Below are positions 9,144 to 16,712 of a DNA stretch of 64,000 bases, piece by piece; position 1 is the stretch's first letter; each line of letters starts with the position of its first letter. The notes beneath the pieces were generated by a model. It was not told the origin of the DNA. It did not search any database and saw only the letters and a list, made by a program, of their open reading frames with translations. The position numbers were made by a program, and so were the translations under genes. The DNA is taken from assembly GCA_963801045.1 (NCBI GenBank), contig CAWDDC010000004.1:930001-994000 (forward strand), in the 5' to 3' direction. The DNA comes from JACCWP01 sp963801045. Lineage in GTDB: Bacteria; Actinomycetota; Actinomycetes; Propionibacteriales; Nocardioidaceae.

Positions 9144-10070
9144 TCAGGCCGGCGCTCGGTCGACGGCGGCGCGCACGTCCTCGTCGACCAGGTCGGCGTT
9201 CATGGCGATGGCGGCCGCGGATCCTTCTCCGGCGGCAGTGATCACCTGGGCCCGGGGGTTGGCCACGTTGCCGGCCACCCAGACGCCGGGGACGCTGGTG
9301 AGGCCGGTGGCGTCGACGGTGACCCAGCCCGTGTCGTCCATGGCGCAGCCGAGTCCGACCAGCAGGTCGTTGTTGGGCACGAAGCGTGGCGGCACGAACA
9401 GCGCGCGCCGAGGGACGGTGCGGCCGTCGTCCAGCTCCACACCAGACAGTAGGTCGTCGTCATCGACCACGACCTGCTTGACAGTGCCCTCCACGACTCC
9501 GATGGCTCGTGCGACCAGCTGCGAATGTTCAACGGCCGTCAGGGTCAGCGGCGGAGTGAAGTAGACGAGATCGTCGGTCCATTGGCGGACGATCTGTGCG
9601 TAGCGGACGGTCTCTGCGGAGTCGCCGAGCACGCCGAGCGGTTGGTCACGTACCTCCCAGCCGTGGCAGTAGGGGCAGTGCAGGACGTCGCGTGCCCATC
9701 GGTCGCCGAGACCGGGGATGTCGGGCAGCTCGTCACGCAAGCCGGTCGCCACCAGCAGCCGGCGGGTGGTGATCCGTCGACCGTCCGACAGCTGCACCGA
9801 GAACCCGGACCGTCCGTTCGGCACGAGCTCGGTGGCGGCGCCGTCGACGATGGTGGCGCCGTACCTCTTGATCTCGTCTCGACCGCTGCTCAGAAGCTCA
9901 CGGGGTGACAGGCCGTCGTGGGACAGGAAGCCCTGCATGTGGGCCGCGGGTGCGTTGCGCGGCGTCCCGGAGTCGACCACGAGGACGCCGCGCCGCGCAC
10001 GGGAGAGCACCAGGGCGGCGGAGAGCCCGGCGGCGCCTCCGCCGACCACGACGACGTCGACATCGTTCAT
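9144..10070 (-). CDS. Thioredoxin-reductase-like flavoprotein with CPYC centre
   Basis: 308 residues from ATG 10070, which has a GAGG ribosome site. The FAD-binding GGGAAGLSAALVLSRA sits at the N-terminus, the redox-active CPYC (HCPYCHGWE) at about residues 132-135, and a second FAD motif VWVAGNVANPRAQ near 275. The NADPH-binding glycine motif is weak (GVLGDSAETV). CPYC rather than CATC and the absence of a thioredoxin gene next door place it among the low-molecular-weight pyridine-nucleotide disulfide oxidoreductases often seen with sigma or MerR regulators, including holomycin-type oxidases, rather than TrxB itself. A longer start at 10106 adds residues with no similarity. It ends 20 bases from a convergent glycosyltransferase. 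Confidence 0.85.
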   Translation of the reverse strand: MNDVDVVVVGGGAAGLSAALVLSRARRGVLVVDSGTPRNAPAAHMQGFLSHDGLSPRELLSSGRDEIKRYGATIVDGAATELVPNGRSGFSVQLSDGRRITTRRLLVATGLRDELPDIPGLGDRWARDVLHCPYCHGWEVRDQPLGVLGDSAETVRYAQIVRQWTDDLVYFTPPLTLTAVEHSQLVARAIGVVEGTVKQVVVDDDDLLSGVELDDGRTVPRRALFVPPRFVPNNDLLVGLGCAMDDTGWVTVDATGLTSVPGVWVAGNVANPRAQVITAAGEGSAAAIAMNADLVDEDVRAAVDRAPA

Positions 10071-10195
10071 GTCCTCGAGAGTGCCGGGCCGGACCACGAT
10101 CGGCAACGAAGGTTGCTGCTCATTCTGGGACGTGGGCCAGTCGAGCTGCGCACGCGAGAGATATTCTTGTCGAGCTGGAGCCTAGGAGCGCACCG

Positions 10196-10579
10196 ATGCC
10201 ACGCGATCCCCACATTCCCGACGCGTTCGACGTCTACACGCTCGTCGTCCTGCGGCGGCCGGCCGATGCGCCGGACATGTCGGACGAGGAGCTCGACGCG
10301 CTCCAGGCCCGCCACCTCGCCTACCGCGCCGAGCTGTGGCGGCAGGGTGTGGTGGTCGTGAACGGGCCGTTCGACGAACAGAGCGACCCGTCGTACCGCG
10401 GGATGTCGATCTTCGCCTGCGACCCCGCCGAGGCCGCACGGCTGTCCGACGCCGACCCGTCCGTCGTGGCGGGGCGGCTGGCCTACGACGTGATGGAGTG
10501 GTGGGTCCGCTCCGGTTCGCTCGCCTTCCCGCTCAGCGACCGCCCGGTCGGCGACCGCCGCGCGATGCCCGACGACTGA
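10196..10579 (+). CDS. YCII-related domain protein
   Basis: 127 residues. The fold is the small ferredoxin-like YCII domain: YTLVVLRRP at the start, HLAYRAELWRQGVVVVNGPF in the middle (His in the conserved position after the first helix) and the PSVVAGRLAYDVMEWWV helix. Members are thought to act as small enzymes or dehydrochlorinase-like proteins, mostly uncharacterised. AGGAG lies seven bases before the ATG, which fixes the start. A TATTCT at 10162-10167 is a possible -10 box. The 3' end faces a convergent PIN-domain gene eight bases away. Confidence 0.8.
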   Translation: MPRDPHIPDAFDVYTLVVLRRPADAPDMSDEELDALQARHLAYRAELWRQGVVVVNGPFDEQSDPSYRGMSIFACDPAEAARLSDADPSVVAGRLAYDVMEWWVRSGSLAFPLSDRPVGDRRAMPDD

Positions 10580-10587
10580 CGCGCACG

Positions 10588-10989
10588 TCAAGCAGTGAGC
10601 AGGTCCTCGATCGAAGCGATGGGGACGATCGTGGCTGCCTTGCCCGCCAGGTCGGGATCCACCGTGATCAGAGCGTCGGCCTGCAACCGGGTGACCGCCA
10701 GGTACTCCGCGTCACGGAGGGTGTCCCAGTCGTGCTCGAGCGCGATGTCCCACGCGGTGCGGCGCGACACTCGGTCACCGAGCAACCGCATCTTCACCTC
10801 CGTCATCCGCTCGTGCCGCTGCAGGGCTTCCTTGCGCGTGCGTCCGCCTCGGCGAACGTCGTGCAGCAGCAGCTGCAATGCCTCGGAACGGATCGAGTTG
10901 GGCGCAACCAGCTGATGACCGGCGGCAACGGACAGTTCGCTGTCCACGAGGTGCAGCAACGTGCGGGCGTCGATCACGTAGCGCGCCAT
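10588..10989 (-). CDS. PIN-domain protein (VapC-like), no adjacent antitoxin seen
   Basis: 133 residues. PIN-domain acidic residues are in place: Asp7 in YVIDARTLL, Glu36 in RSEALQLL, Asp93/Glu95 in TLRDAEYLAV and Asp111/Asp113 in ITVDPDL. Such proteins are Mg-dependent ribonucleases and are usually VapC toxins paired with a short upstream VapB. Here the upstream 100 bases lead into a divergent secreted-protein gene and no antitoxin frame can be found, so it is an orphan toxin or a non-toxin PIN nuclease. No ribosome site is obvious. Confidence 0.8.
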   Translation of the reverse strand: MARYVIDARTLLHLVDSELSVAAGHQLVAPNSIRSEALQLLLHDVRRGGRTRKEALQRHERMTEVKMRLLGDRVSRRTAWDIALEHDWDTLRDAEYLAVTRLQADALITVDPDLAGKAATIVPIASIEDLLTA

Positions 10990-11107
10990 CGCCTCAGCGT
11001 ACGCGGGGCGAACTGGACACGGGCGAGCGTCGTCCTGGCGGCTCGCGGAACGTCAGCGCCAGGCCGCACGCCCTGCGTACTCTGTGCGTGGACATCGGAG
11101 AGTCGCC

Positions 11108-11875
11108 ATGCGTAGGTTCACCGTCGCTGCAGTCGTCGCCGGTCTCTGCGTCGTCGCCCTCGTCCCTGCGGGTTCGTCCGCCATGGGTCCGGCCCATCCG
11201 GCGCCTGCGCCGACCACGGTCGGCCTGGTGCTCAACTACAGGTTCGACAACGACACGGGTGTCGCCGCGCGGGACACGTCGGCGAACGCGATCCACGGCA
11301 CGTACGTCAACACCACGGCGGCTGCTGCGAGGTCCGCCGGGGTGCCCGGCCGGTCCTGGGCGATCAAGCTCGTGGGGGCCCAGCGGCAGTACATCTCCGT
11401 GCCGGAGCGGAACGCGCTCGACGTCGACCGGTTCACCCTGGCCGCGCTGGTCAGCTACACGGGGATCGAGAACGACCAGACGGTCGGGCGCTGGGAGGTC
11501 CTCGAGAAGACGAACGCGTACTGGATGAACGTCCGCACCGACGGCAGGGTCCGCGTGGGCGGGTTCTTCGGCGGCTGCACCTCCGCGGGGTGGAAGTACC
11601 TGGACAGCAATGTCGTCGTCGCCACGAACACGTGGACCCACGTCGCCGCGACCTACAACGGCTCCAGGCTCACCGTGTGGGTCAACGGCTCGCAGGCGGG
11701 GAGCATGGCGGTCACCGGCAGGACGTGCAGCAACAACCGTCCGCTCGCCGTGGGCGCCAAGAACTACCCTGCGGCGGGGCTGCTCGAGGCCTTCTGGGAC
11801 GGGCAGCTCGACGACATCCGCATCTACCGGCGGGCACTGTCCGCCACGGAGATCCGCGGGCTGCTGCCGGGGTGA
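11108..11875 (+). CDS. Secreted LamG/concanavalin-like lectin-domain protein
   Basis: 255 residues. A Sec signal peptide (MRRFTVAAVVAG with a core to about residue 28, cleaved near SSAMG) precedes a single LamG-like jelly roll: LVLNYRFDNDTG, NAIHGTYVN, QYISVPERNALD, WTHVAATYNGSRLTVWVNG and the closing LDDIRIYRRALSATEIRGL. These domains bind glycans or cell-surface proteins; no catalytic domain is attached. GGAGAG sits seven bases upstream of ATG 11108. A TACTCT at 11078-11083 could be the -10. Stand-alone LamG proteins of this size are probably extracellular binding proteins. Confidence 0.85.
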   Translation: MRRFTVAAVVAGLCVVALVPAGSSAMGPAHPAPAPTTVGLVLNYRFDNDTGVAARDTSANAIHGTYVNTTAAAARSAGVPGRSWAIKLVGAQRQYISVPERNALDVDRFTLAALVSYTGIENDQTVGRWEVLEKTNAYWMNVRTDGRVRVGGFFGGCTSAGWKYLDSNVVVATNTWTHVAATYNGSRLTVWVNGSQAGSMAVTGRTCSNNRPLAVGAKNYPAAGLLEAFWDGQLDDIRIYRRALSATEIRGLLPG

Positions 11876-11919
11876 GGTGTGGCCCAGCAGCCGGGCGGCT
11901 CGACTGCGACCATGGCGAC

Positions 11920-12384
11920 ATGGCGAGCGAGTCGCAGATCACCGAGTCGGAGCTGGCCGAGCTGGTCACGCGGATGGACGAGGCCGCAGACGCCTACATC
12001 CGCGGCGACATCCACCACTACGTCGCGCTCTTCGATCACGCCGACGACTACACGTTGATGCCGCCGTACGGCGGTGAGACCACACACGGCTTCGAGTACA
12101 CCGAGCAAGGCGCAGCAGAGACCAGTCGGTTCTTCGCCTCCGGCGAGGCGAGGCTTGAGCTGCAGCAGTCCTACGTCTCGGGTGACCTCGCCGTGCTGGT
12201 GGTGGTGGAGCGACAGCACGGCGCAGTCGGCGGTCTTCCGGACCAGGACTGGTCGTTGCGCGTCACCATCGTCTTCCGTCGGGTCGGAGACCGGTGGCAG
12301 ATCGTGCACCGCCACGCCGACCCGCTGGTGCAGCAGATCCCGTTCGAGCACTGCGCGCAGCTCGCCAAGGGTCTCGACGTCTGA
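11920..12384 (+). CDS. SnoaL/NTF2-like protein
   Basis: 154 residues, cone-shaped NTF2-like fold of the SnoaL/DUF4440 type: an N-terminal helix MDEAADAYIRGDIHHYVALFDHADDY-like pattern, central GGETTHGFEY, then strands ending WSLRVTIVFRRVGDRWQIVHRHAD. The final Trp-Ile-His-His pattern is typical of ketosteroid-isomerase-like proteins. Catalysis is not assignable. Another ATG eight bases upstream is in a different frame. The 3' end faces the ECF41 sigma gene, whose own C-terminal domain has the same fold, which may be coincidence. Confidence 0.8.
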   Translation: MASESQITESELAELVTRMDEAADAYIRGDIHHYVALFDHADDYTLMPPYGGETTHGFEYTEQGAAETSRFFASGEARLELQQSYVSGDLAVLVVVERQHGAVGGLPDQDWSLRVTIVFRRVGDRWQIVHRHADPLVQQIPFEHCAQLAKGLDV

Positions 12385-12390
12385 GCCGGC

Positions 12391-12406
12391 CGTCGGCGGT
12401 CCGACG
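12391..12406. terminator. Short hairpin between convergent genes
   Basis: CGTCGG (12391-12396) and CCGACG (12401-12406) form a 6-bp stem with a CGGT loop exactly between the two convergent stop codons, so it could serve both genes. It is short, so confidence is modest. Confidence 0.45.
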
Positions 12407-13342
12407 TCAGCCCGTCGTCCACGGCCGGAGCTTCTCGGGGTTCCGTACCGCCCAGATGTCCGTGATCCGGTCACCTGCGACGCTGAACGCCATCACCGTG
12501 CCGGTGACGCCGTCCTGCTGCAGCACCAGGCCGGGCTGGCCGTTCACCGAACGCTCCAGGATCGTCAGGTCGGGTGCCCCGCTGGCGATCTCCACGAGCA
12601 GGCGCGCGACCTGCTCGCCACCCTCGACCGGGCGGAGCTGTGCGCTGACAAGGCCGCCGCCGTCGGCGATTGCCGTGACGTCGGGATCGAGGAGTCCGAC
12701 GAGGGCGTCGATGTCCTTTGCTTCCCATGCCTGCTTGAACTCCCTGACGACGGCGGCGTCCTGGGCGGTCGGACTCACCGGAGCCTGCGCCGTGCGAATG
12801 CGACGGCGGGCCGACGACGCCAGCTGGCGACATGCCGCCGGCGTGCGGCCGACGATGTCGCCCACCTCGGTGAAGGAGTAGCGGAAGACGTCATGCAGGA
12901 CGAACGCGACGCGCTCGGCCGGAGTCATCGACTCGAGCACCACGAGGAACGCCATGTTGATCGACTCGTCGAGGGTGACTCGGTCGGCGGGGTCGGCTGT
13001 GCTCTCGCCTGACCGCCCGCTGATCCACTCCGTACGATCGGGCAGCGGCTCCGGGATCCATTCGCCCACGTAGCGCTCCCGCCGGGCCCGTGCCGAGCCG
13101 AGCAGGTCGAGGCAGATGCGACTGGCGACCGTCGTCAGCCAGCCGCCGGGGGCGTCGATGGCGTCCTGCTGCTGCTGGGACATGGCGTACCAGCGGGCGT
13201 ACGTCTCCTGCACGACATCCTCGGCATCGGCCAGGGAGCCGAGCAGTCGGTACGCGAGATTGATCAGCTGTCGCCGCTCGCTCATGATCGCGCGCAGGCT
13301 CGGATCAAGCTGGTCGTCTCCTGGCTCGGACGGGCTGGTCAT
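12407..13342 (-). CDS. ECF41-type RNA polymerase sigma factor with SnoaL-like C-terminal domain
   Basis: 311 residues from ATG 13342 (AAGGGAG about nine bases upstream). Sigma region 2 covers about residues 20-85 (LAYRLLGSLADAEDVVQETYARW), region 4 about 125-185 (MTPAERVAFVLHDVF...SFTEVGDIVGRTPAACRQLASSARRRI). The remaining ~110 residues form a SnoaL-like domain carrying the two ECF41 hallmarks, DGGG (TAIADGGGLVS) and NPEKL near the C-terminus. In this group the extension replaces an anti-sigma factor and tunes activity. No anti-sigma gene is adjacent, as expected. Its own promoter and that of the divergent membrane gene carry the same ECF41-like motif, so the gene is probably autoregulated. 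Confidence 0.93.
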   Translation of the reverse strand: MTSPSEPGDDQLDPSLRAIMSERRQLINLAYRLLGSLADAEDVVQETYARWYAMSQQQQDAIDAPGGWLTTVASRICLDLLGSARARRERYVGEWIPEPLPDRTEWISGRSGESTADPADRVTLDESINMAFLVVLESMTPAERVAFVLHDVFRYSFTEVGDIVGRTPAACRQLASSARRRIRTAQAPVSPTAQDAAVVREFKQAWEAKDIDALVGLLDPDVTAIADGGGLVSAQLRPVEGGEQVARLLVEIASGAPDLTILERSVNGQPGLVLQQDGVTGTVMAFSVAGDRITDIWAVRNPEKLRPWTTG

Positions 13343-13374
13343 GGTGTCGACGACTCCCTTGGTCGCATCGGCTC

Positions 13375-13411
13375 TCACCAGTACGACGAGACATCGCACC
13401 GAACTGTGAGG
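13375..13411 (-). promoter_or_regulatory. ECF41-type promoter of the sigma gene
   Basis: Read leftward: CCTCACA (-35, 13411 to 13405), a 15-base spacer, then TCGTCGTACTGGTGA (13389 to 13375), which contains the -10 CGTC. Counting to CGTC gives TCACA-N16-CGTC, the arrangement described for ECF41 promoters (TGTCACA-N16-CGTC). Transcription would start near 13378, 36 bases before the sigma ATG. Confidence 0.72.
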
Positions 13412-13421
13412 TCGGCGGTCA

Positions 13422-13458
13422 CCTCACACTCCGAAGGGCCACGTCGTCGTACTGGTGA
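13422..13458 (+). promoter_or_regulatory. ECF41-type promoter of the divergent membrane gene
   Basis: CCTCACA (13422-13428), 15 bases, then the same TCGTCGTACTGGTGA (13444-13458) as in the opposite promoter. The two copies form a perfect 15-bp inverted repeat 54 bases apart, and spacing is identical on both sides. The predicted start of transcription is near 13456, about 49 bases before ATG 13505. Confidence 0.72.
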
Positions 13459-13504
13459 ACGAACTCCATCCCGCGCATCGAGAACCTCGTCCAAGGAGAA
13501 CACC

Positions 13505-13939
13505 ATGGGTACCGCATCCACCATCACCGCGACCGGCCTCGACGCCACCCGGAGCCGTTCGCTGCGACGTGGGGCCGCCATCGGTGCGGTCGCCGTGGCG
13601 GCCGCCAACGGCGCCGTCTGGGCCGCCGGCCGGGCCGCCGACGTGAGCTTCCGGGTCGTCCCCGTCGGCGCCACGGACGCCATCGAGGTCGGCATCGTCC
13701 CGGTCGTGCTGACCACACTGGTCATGTTCGCCATAGGCACCGGGCTGTTCGCTCTGGCCGCCCGGCGTTCCGACCGCTGGGCGCGCGCCGTTCTCACCGC
13801 GGGCGTCCTGGTCGCAGTGGTCTCGGCGAGCGGGCCGCTGGCGACGGCCGAGGACACCTCCACCGGTGTGCTCCTCGCGACCATGCACCTGCTGACCGGA
13901 GCGGCGTTCGCCATCACCGTCTCGAGGGCACGGCGATAA
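13505..13939 (+). CDS. Four-span membrane protein (DUF6069-like), likely ECF41 target
   Basis: 144 residues with an AAGGAG ribosome site eight bases before the ATG. Four hydrophobic segments are visible (about residues 22-44, 58-80, 92-112 and 118-138) separated by short loops; no catalytic residues can be recognised. The layout resembles the DUF6069 family of small actinobacterial membrane proteins, named tentatively. Its promoter duplicates the motif in front of the sigma gene, so this is the best candidate target of the neighbouring ECF41 factor. Most described ECF41 partners are carboxymuconolactone decarboxylases or oxidoreductases, so a membrane partner is less usual. Confidence 0.8.
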   Translation: MGTASTITATGLDATRSRSLRRGAAIGAVAVAAANGAVWAAGRAADVSFRVVPVGATDAIEVGIVPVVLTTLVMFAIGTGLFALAARRSDRWARAVLTAGVLVAVVSASGPLATAEDTSTGVLLATMHLLTGAAFAITVSRARR

Positions 13940-13980
13940 ACCGCCCCACCGAGACTGTGCTTGCCTACGCCGCCTCGACG

Positions 13981-14772
13981 TCAGCGCACCTTGCGGCCCC
14001 ATACGGAGATCAACGGTGCGGTCGCAAGATCCAGCTGACCGCCTGCCACGTTGGCCAGGTGCTGCTCGATCTCCTCGTCGGTGGCGAGACCGGCAGCGAG
14101 GAGTCGCTCCCGGATCTGTTGCACGGTCGCGATCTCGAGGGCGGTGCACGCCGGCGAGGCGATCGGAAAGAACGCGTCGGCGTGCACCGCGTCGAGTCCC
14201 GCCTCTCGCATCAGCCTCGGCAGCGTGCGTCCGTACGCCAGCTCCGCCCCCCGGCCGGCCATCAACGTCCGGAAACCCCGACGCAGCCGGTTCGCCAGCT
14301 GCTGCTCCGGCCCGTACTCGTCCGGACAGAGCAGCGGCTGCAACGCCGGGTCGGCGTCCTCGAGGACCAGCCAGCCGCCCGGACGCAGCGCGCGCACCAT
14401 CGAGGCGAACGCCTCCGCCCGCTGTGGCACGTGGGTCAGCAGCAGCCGGGCATGCACGAGGTCGAAGCCACCCGCCGGCGGCTGGTCGACGCCGACGTCG
14501 TGGCGCAGCACCTCGAACGCGCCCTCGACGCGCATCCAGGCAGTGTCGATGTCGGTGGCCACCACCCGACCGGACGGGCCGACCTGGTCGGCCAGCCACG
14601 CAGGCACGCTGGCACCGCCCGCGCCGACCTCCCAGCACTCCCACCCCGCCGACACGCCGACCACCGCGAGGTGCCGGAACGTCACCGGATCGAACAGCTC
14701 CGACAGCGCATCGAAACGTCGCCCGGCCTCCGACTGCTGATTGTCGAGCAGATAGCCCTCGCCCCACGTCAC
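13981..14772 (-). CDS. Class I SAM-dependent methyltransferase
   Basis: 263 residues, GTG start at 14772 (a CAGGAT box lies six bases upstream, so probably leaderless). SAM-binding motif I is CWEVGAGGASVPAWLA near residue 47, the acidic ribose-binding VATDIDTAWM follows near 72, and FDLVHARLLLTHVPQRAEAF with LRPGGWLVLEDAD gives motifs II and III. The C-terminal half (to SVWGRK) is substrate-binding. It is of the UbiE/Methyltransf_25 small-molecule type. The substrate is unknown and no pathway genes surround it. Confidence 0.85.
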   Translation of the reverse strand: MTWGEGYLLDNQQSEAGRRFDALSELFDPVTFRHLAVVGVSAGWECWEVGAGGASVPAWLADQVGPSGRVVATDIDTAWMRVEGAFEVLRHDVGVDQPPAGGFDLVHARLLLTHVPQRAEAFASMVRALRPGGWLVLEDADPALQPLLCPDEYGPEQQLANRLRRGFRTLMAGRGAELAYGRTLPRLMREAGLDAVHADAFFPIASPACTALEIATVQQIRERLLAAGLATDEEIEQHLANVAGGQLDLATAPLISVWGRKVR

Positions 14773-14896
14773 GCGTCCATCCTGCTCGCCCCCAGGGAAC
14801 GAGCCCGCGCGGGGAGCACCGATGAGAATCGGCAGCAGGACCGGTCCTTGCTAGCACGCACGACGCGACGGGCGGAGCAACCCTAGGGAGACCGAC

Positions 14897-15290
14897 ATGC
14901 AGACACACACACTGGACGTGCCCGGCGCGACCATCACCTACGACGTCCGCGGCGGCCTGGCTGACACGACGCCGGAACGCCCGGTGCTGATGATGGTCGG
15001 CTCACCCATGCAGGCGTGGACCTATCACCGGATCGAGCCGGCCAGCCTGCTCGGGTTCGACCTGGCGTTCACCGACGCGACCGGCGCCGCCATCGAGCCG
15101 CCGCCAGGCGTGCCGTCCGCAGTGCGACACGTCGTCAGCCTCACCCAGGTGGCGGGGGGCCGGACGTCGATGACGATCACCGAGTACGGCTACGGGAGCC
15201 AACAGGTGCGTGACCAGTCCCAGGCCGGTCTCGAGCAGTGCCTGGACAAGATGGGCACGCTGCTGCAGAACGACGCGCCGATGAGCCCCC
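14897..15290 (+). pseudogene. Chimeric remnant: alpha/beta-hydrolase start fused to an AHSA1/SRPBCC end
   Basis: The ATG at 14897 has an AGGGAG ribosome site. Residues 1-38 look like the beginning of an alpha/beta hydrolase (HTLDVPGATITYDVRGG ... PVLMMVGSPM), which should continue with the oxyanion and nucleophile regions. Instead, from about 15010 the sequence becomes the C-terminal half of an AHSA1/SRPBCC protein (WTYHRIEPASLLGFDLAF ... MTITEYGYGSQQ ... GLEQCLDKM). The reading frame then has no proper stop and runs on across the opposite-strand DinB gene. This is best explained by a deletion that joined two genes and lost the true terminus. The right boundary is where homology stops, not a stop codon. 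Confidence 0.65.
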
Positions 15291-15322
15291 GCGTTCATCT
15301 CCGAATCCGACGAGGGGCCGGG

Positions 15323-15904
15323 CTACTGGCCGATGCGTCCGTCGATCCGCTCGCGCAGCATGTCGGCGTGACCGAGGTGGCGGGCGTACTCGTGGACCGT
15401 TCCGACCAGCACCTCGCGCAGCGACATCGACCCGCCGCCAGTGCCGTGCTGGTTCAACGGATCGCTCCCGGTGATGTCGAGACTGGGCGCCTCGGCAACG
15501 AACCGCTCGGCGAAGGCCACCTCCGCGCGCCATGCGTCCCACGCCTCCGCGACCACCTGGGGGTCGGGAACCGCGCCATCGAAGTCACCGTCACGATCGG
15601 CGTCGGAGCAGAACAGCGGGGGCACGTCCTGTCCCGCCATCAGGACCCGGAACGTGCGACGCTCGATCTCGGCCAGGTGTCGTACCAGCCCCAGCAGCGA
15701 CATCGTCGACGGCTCGACGGAACGCCGCGCCATGGCCTCCGCATCAAGACCGGCGCACTTCATCTCCAGGGTGAGGCGCTCGCAGCGCAGCACCTCGACC
15801 AGTGTGGTGCGCTCGTCGCCCAACGTCGGTCCGTGCTCACGCGGGTCGTCGTCCGACGGCTTGCCGTCCGCGGTGAACATGTCGGCTCGCCGGGTCGTGG
15901 CCAT
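15323..15904 (-). CDS. DinB-family (DUF664) protein
   Basis: 193 residues from ATG 15904. DUF664/DinB four-helix fold: LVEVLRCERLTLEMKCAGLD, SLLGLVRHLAEIERRTFRVLM with a metal-ligand-type His, and the C-terminal VGTVHEYARHLGHADMLRERIDG that ends such proteins. DinB-like proteins bind metal and many use mycothiol or bacillithiol as cofactor; the activity here is unknown. An ATTATC at 15945-15950 (GATAAT on the coding strand) may be the -10. The long chimeric frame on the opposite strand is spurious across this gene. Confidence 0.85.
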   Translation of the reverse strand: MATTRRADMFTADGKPSDDDPREHGPTLGDERTTLVEVLRCERLTLEMKCAGLDAEAMARRSVEPSTMSLLGLVRHLAEIERRTFRVLMAGQDVPPLFCSDADRDGDFDGAVPDPQVVAEAWDAWRAEVAFAERFVAEAPSLDITGSDPLNQHGTGGGSMSLREVLVGTVHEYARHLGHADMLRERIDGRIGQ

Positions 15905-16059
15905 GGCCGAGATCATCGGCGACGCGCGCAGCGGCAGTCCACGGATTATCGAACCGGAGTCACGGAGCCCTTAGCCCAGGATAAATCGATCGACGAGTCT
16001 CAGCGCGCCCAGCAAGAGCTCGACCGAACGCATCCCCGATCACCGAAGGAGCACCCGCC

Positions 16060-16692
16060 ATGTCACTTGCCCGCGTCCACAACTTCTCCATCTCCCTCGA
16101 CGGATTCGGCGCCGGCGAAGGTCAGAGCCACGACGCCTATTTCGGTCACGCCGGGGACAGGCTGCACGAATGGATGTTCGCCACCCGGTGGTGGGCGCCC
16201 GGCGGTAGCGGCGGCATCGACGACGCCTTCACCCAGCAGTTCGGTCCGGGGATCGGCGCAGAGATCATGGGCGCAGGGAAGTTCGGCCCGCCCGGATGGC
16301 ACGAGGACCCGAACTGGAATGGCGCGTGGGGTCCCAACCCGCCGTTCCACACGCCGACGTTCATCCTCACCCATCACCCGCGCCCCTCGGTCGAGATGGA
16401 GGGCGGCACGACGTACCACTTCATCGACGCTTCGCCCGCCGAGGCGCTCGCGATGGCCCGCGAGGCTGCCGGCGGCCAGGACGTACGCCTCGGTGGCGGG
16501 GCCACCATCATCCGGGAGTTCCTTGCGGCGGGGCTCGTCGACCACATGCACGTCGTGGTGGTCCCGATCCTGCTCGGCCGAGGTCCGCGTCTCTGGGACG
16601 GGCTGGAGGGTCTCGAGCAGGACTACCAGGTCGAGGCGACGTCCTCGCCCAGCGGAGTCACGCACGTGACGTTCACCCGGGTAGCTGCCTGA
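16060..16692 (+). CDS. Dihydrofolate-reductase-family (RibD C-terminal-like) protein
   Basis: 210 residues, with GAAGGAG nine bases before the ATG. The RibD C-terminal/DHFR-like Rossmann fold is shown by NFSISLDGFGAG at the start, FILTHHPRPSVEMEGGTTYHFID in the middle, VRLGGGATIIREFLAAGLVDHMHV (nucleotide-binding GGG) and PILLGRGPRLW. Such YwjB/YyaP-like proteins are often called dihydrofolate reductases but generally reduce unknown substrates. It converges on helR with only 20 bases between stops. Confidence 0.86.
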   Translation: MSLARVHNFSISLDGFGAGEGQSHDAYFGHAGDRLHEWMFATRWWAPGGSGGIDDAFTQQFGPGIGAEIMGAGKFGPPGWHEDPNWNGAWGPNPPFHTPTFILTHHPRPSVEMEGGTTYHFIDASPAEALAMAREAAGGQDVRLGGGATIIREFLAAGLVDHMHVVVVPILLGRGPRLWDGLEGLEQDYQVEATSSPSGVTHVTFTRVAA

Positions 16693-16712
16693 GACCGCGT
16701 CGGTCGAGCACG

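Noticed and set aside
15291..16669. Continuation of the chimeric frame to about 590 codons
   Set aside because: Beyond 15290 it is the antisense of the DinB gene and a shifted frame of the DHFR-like gene, with no family similarity.
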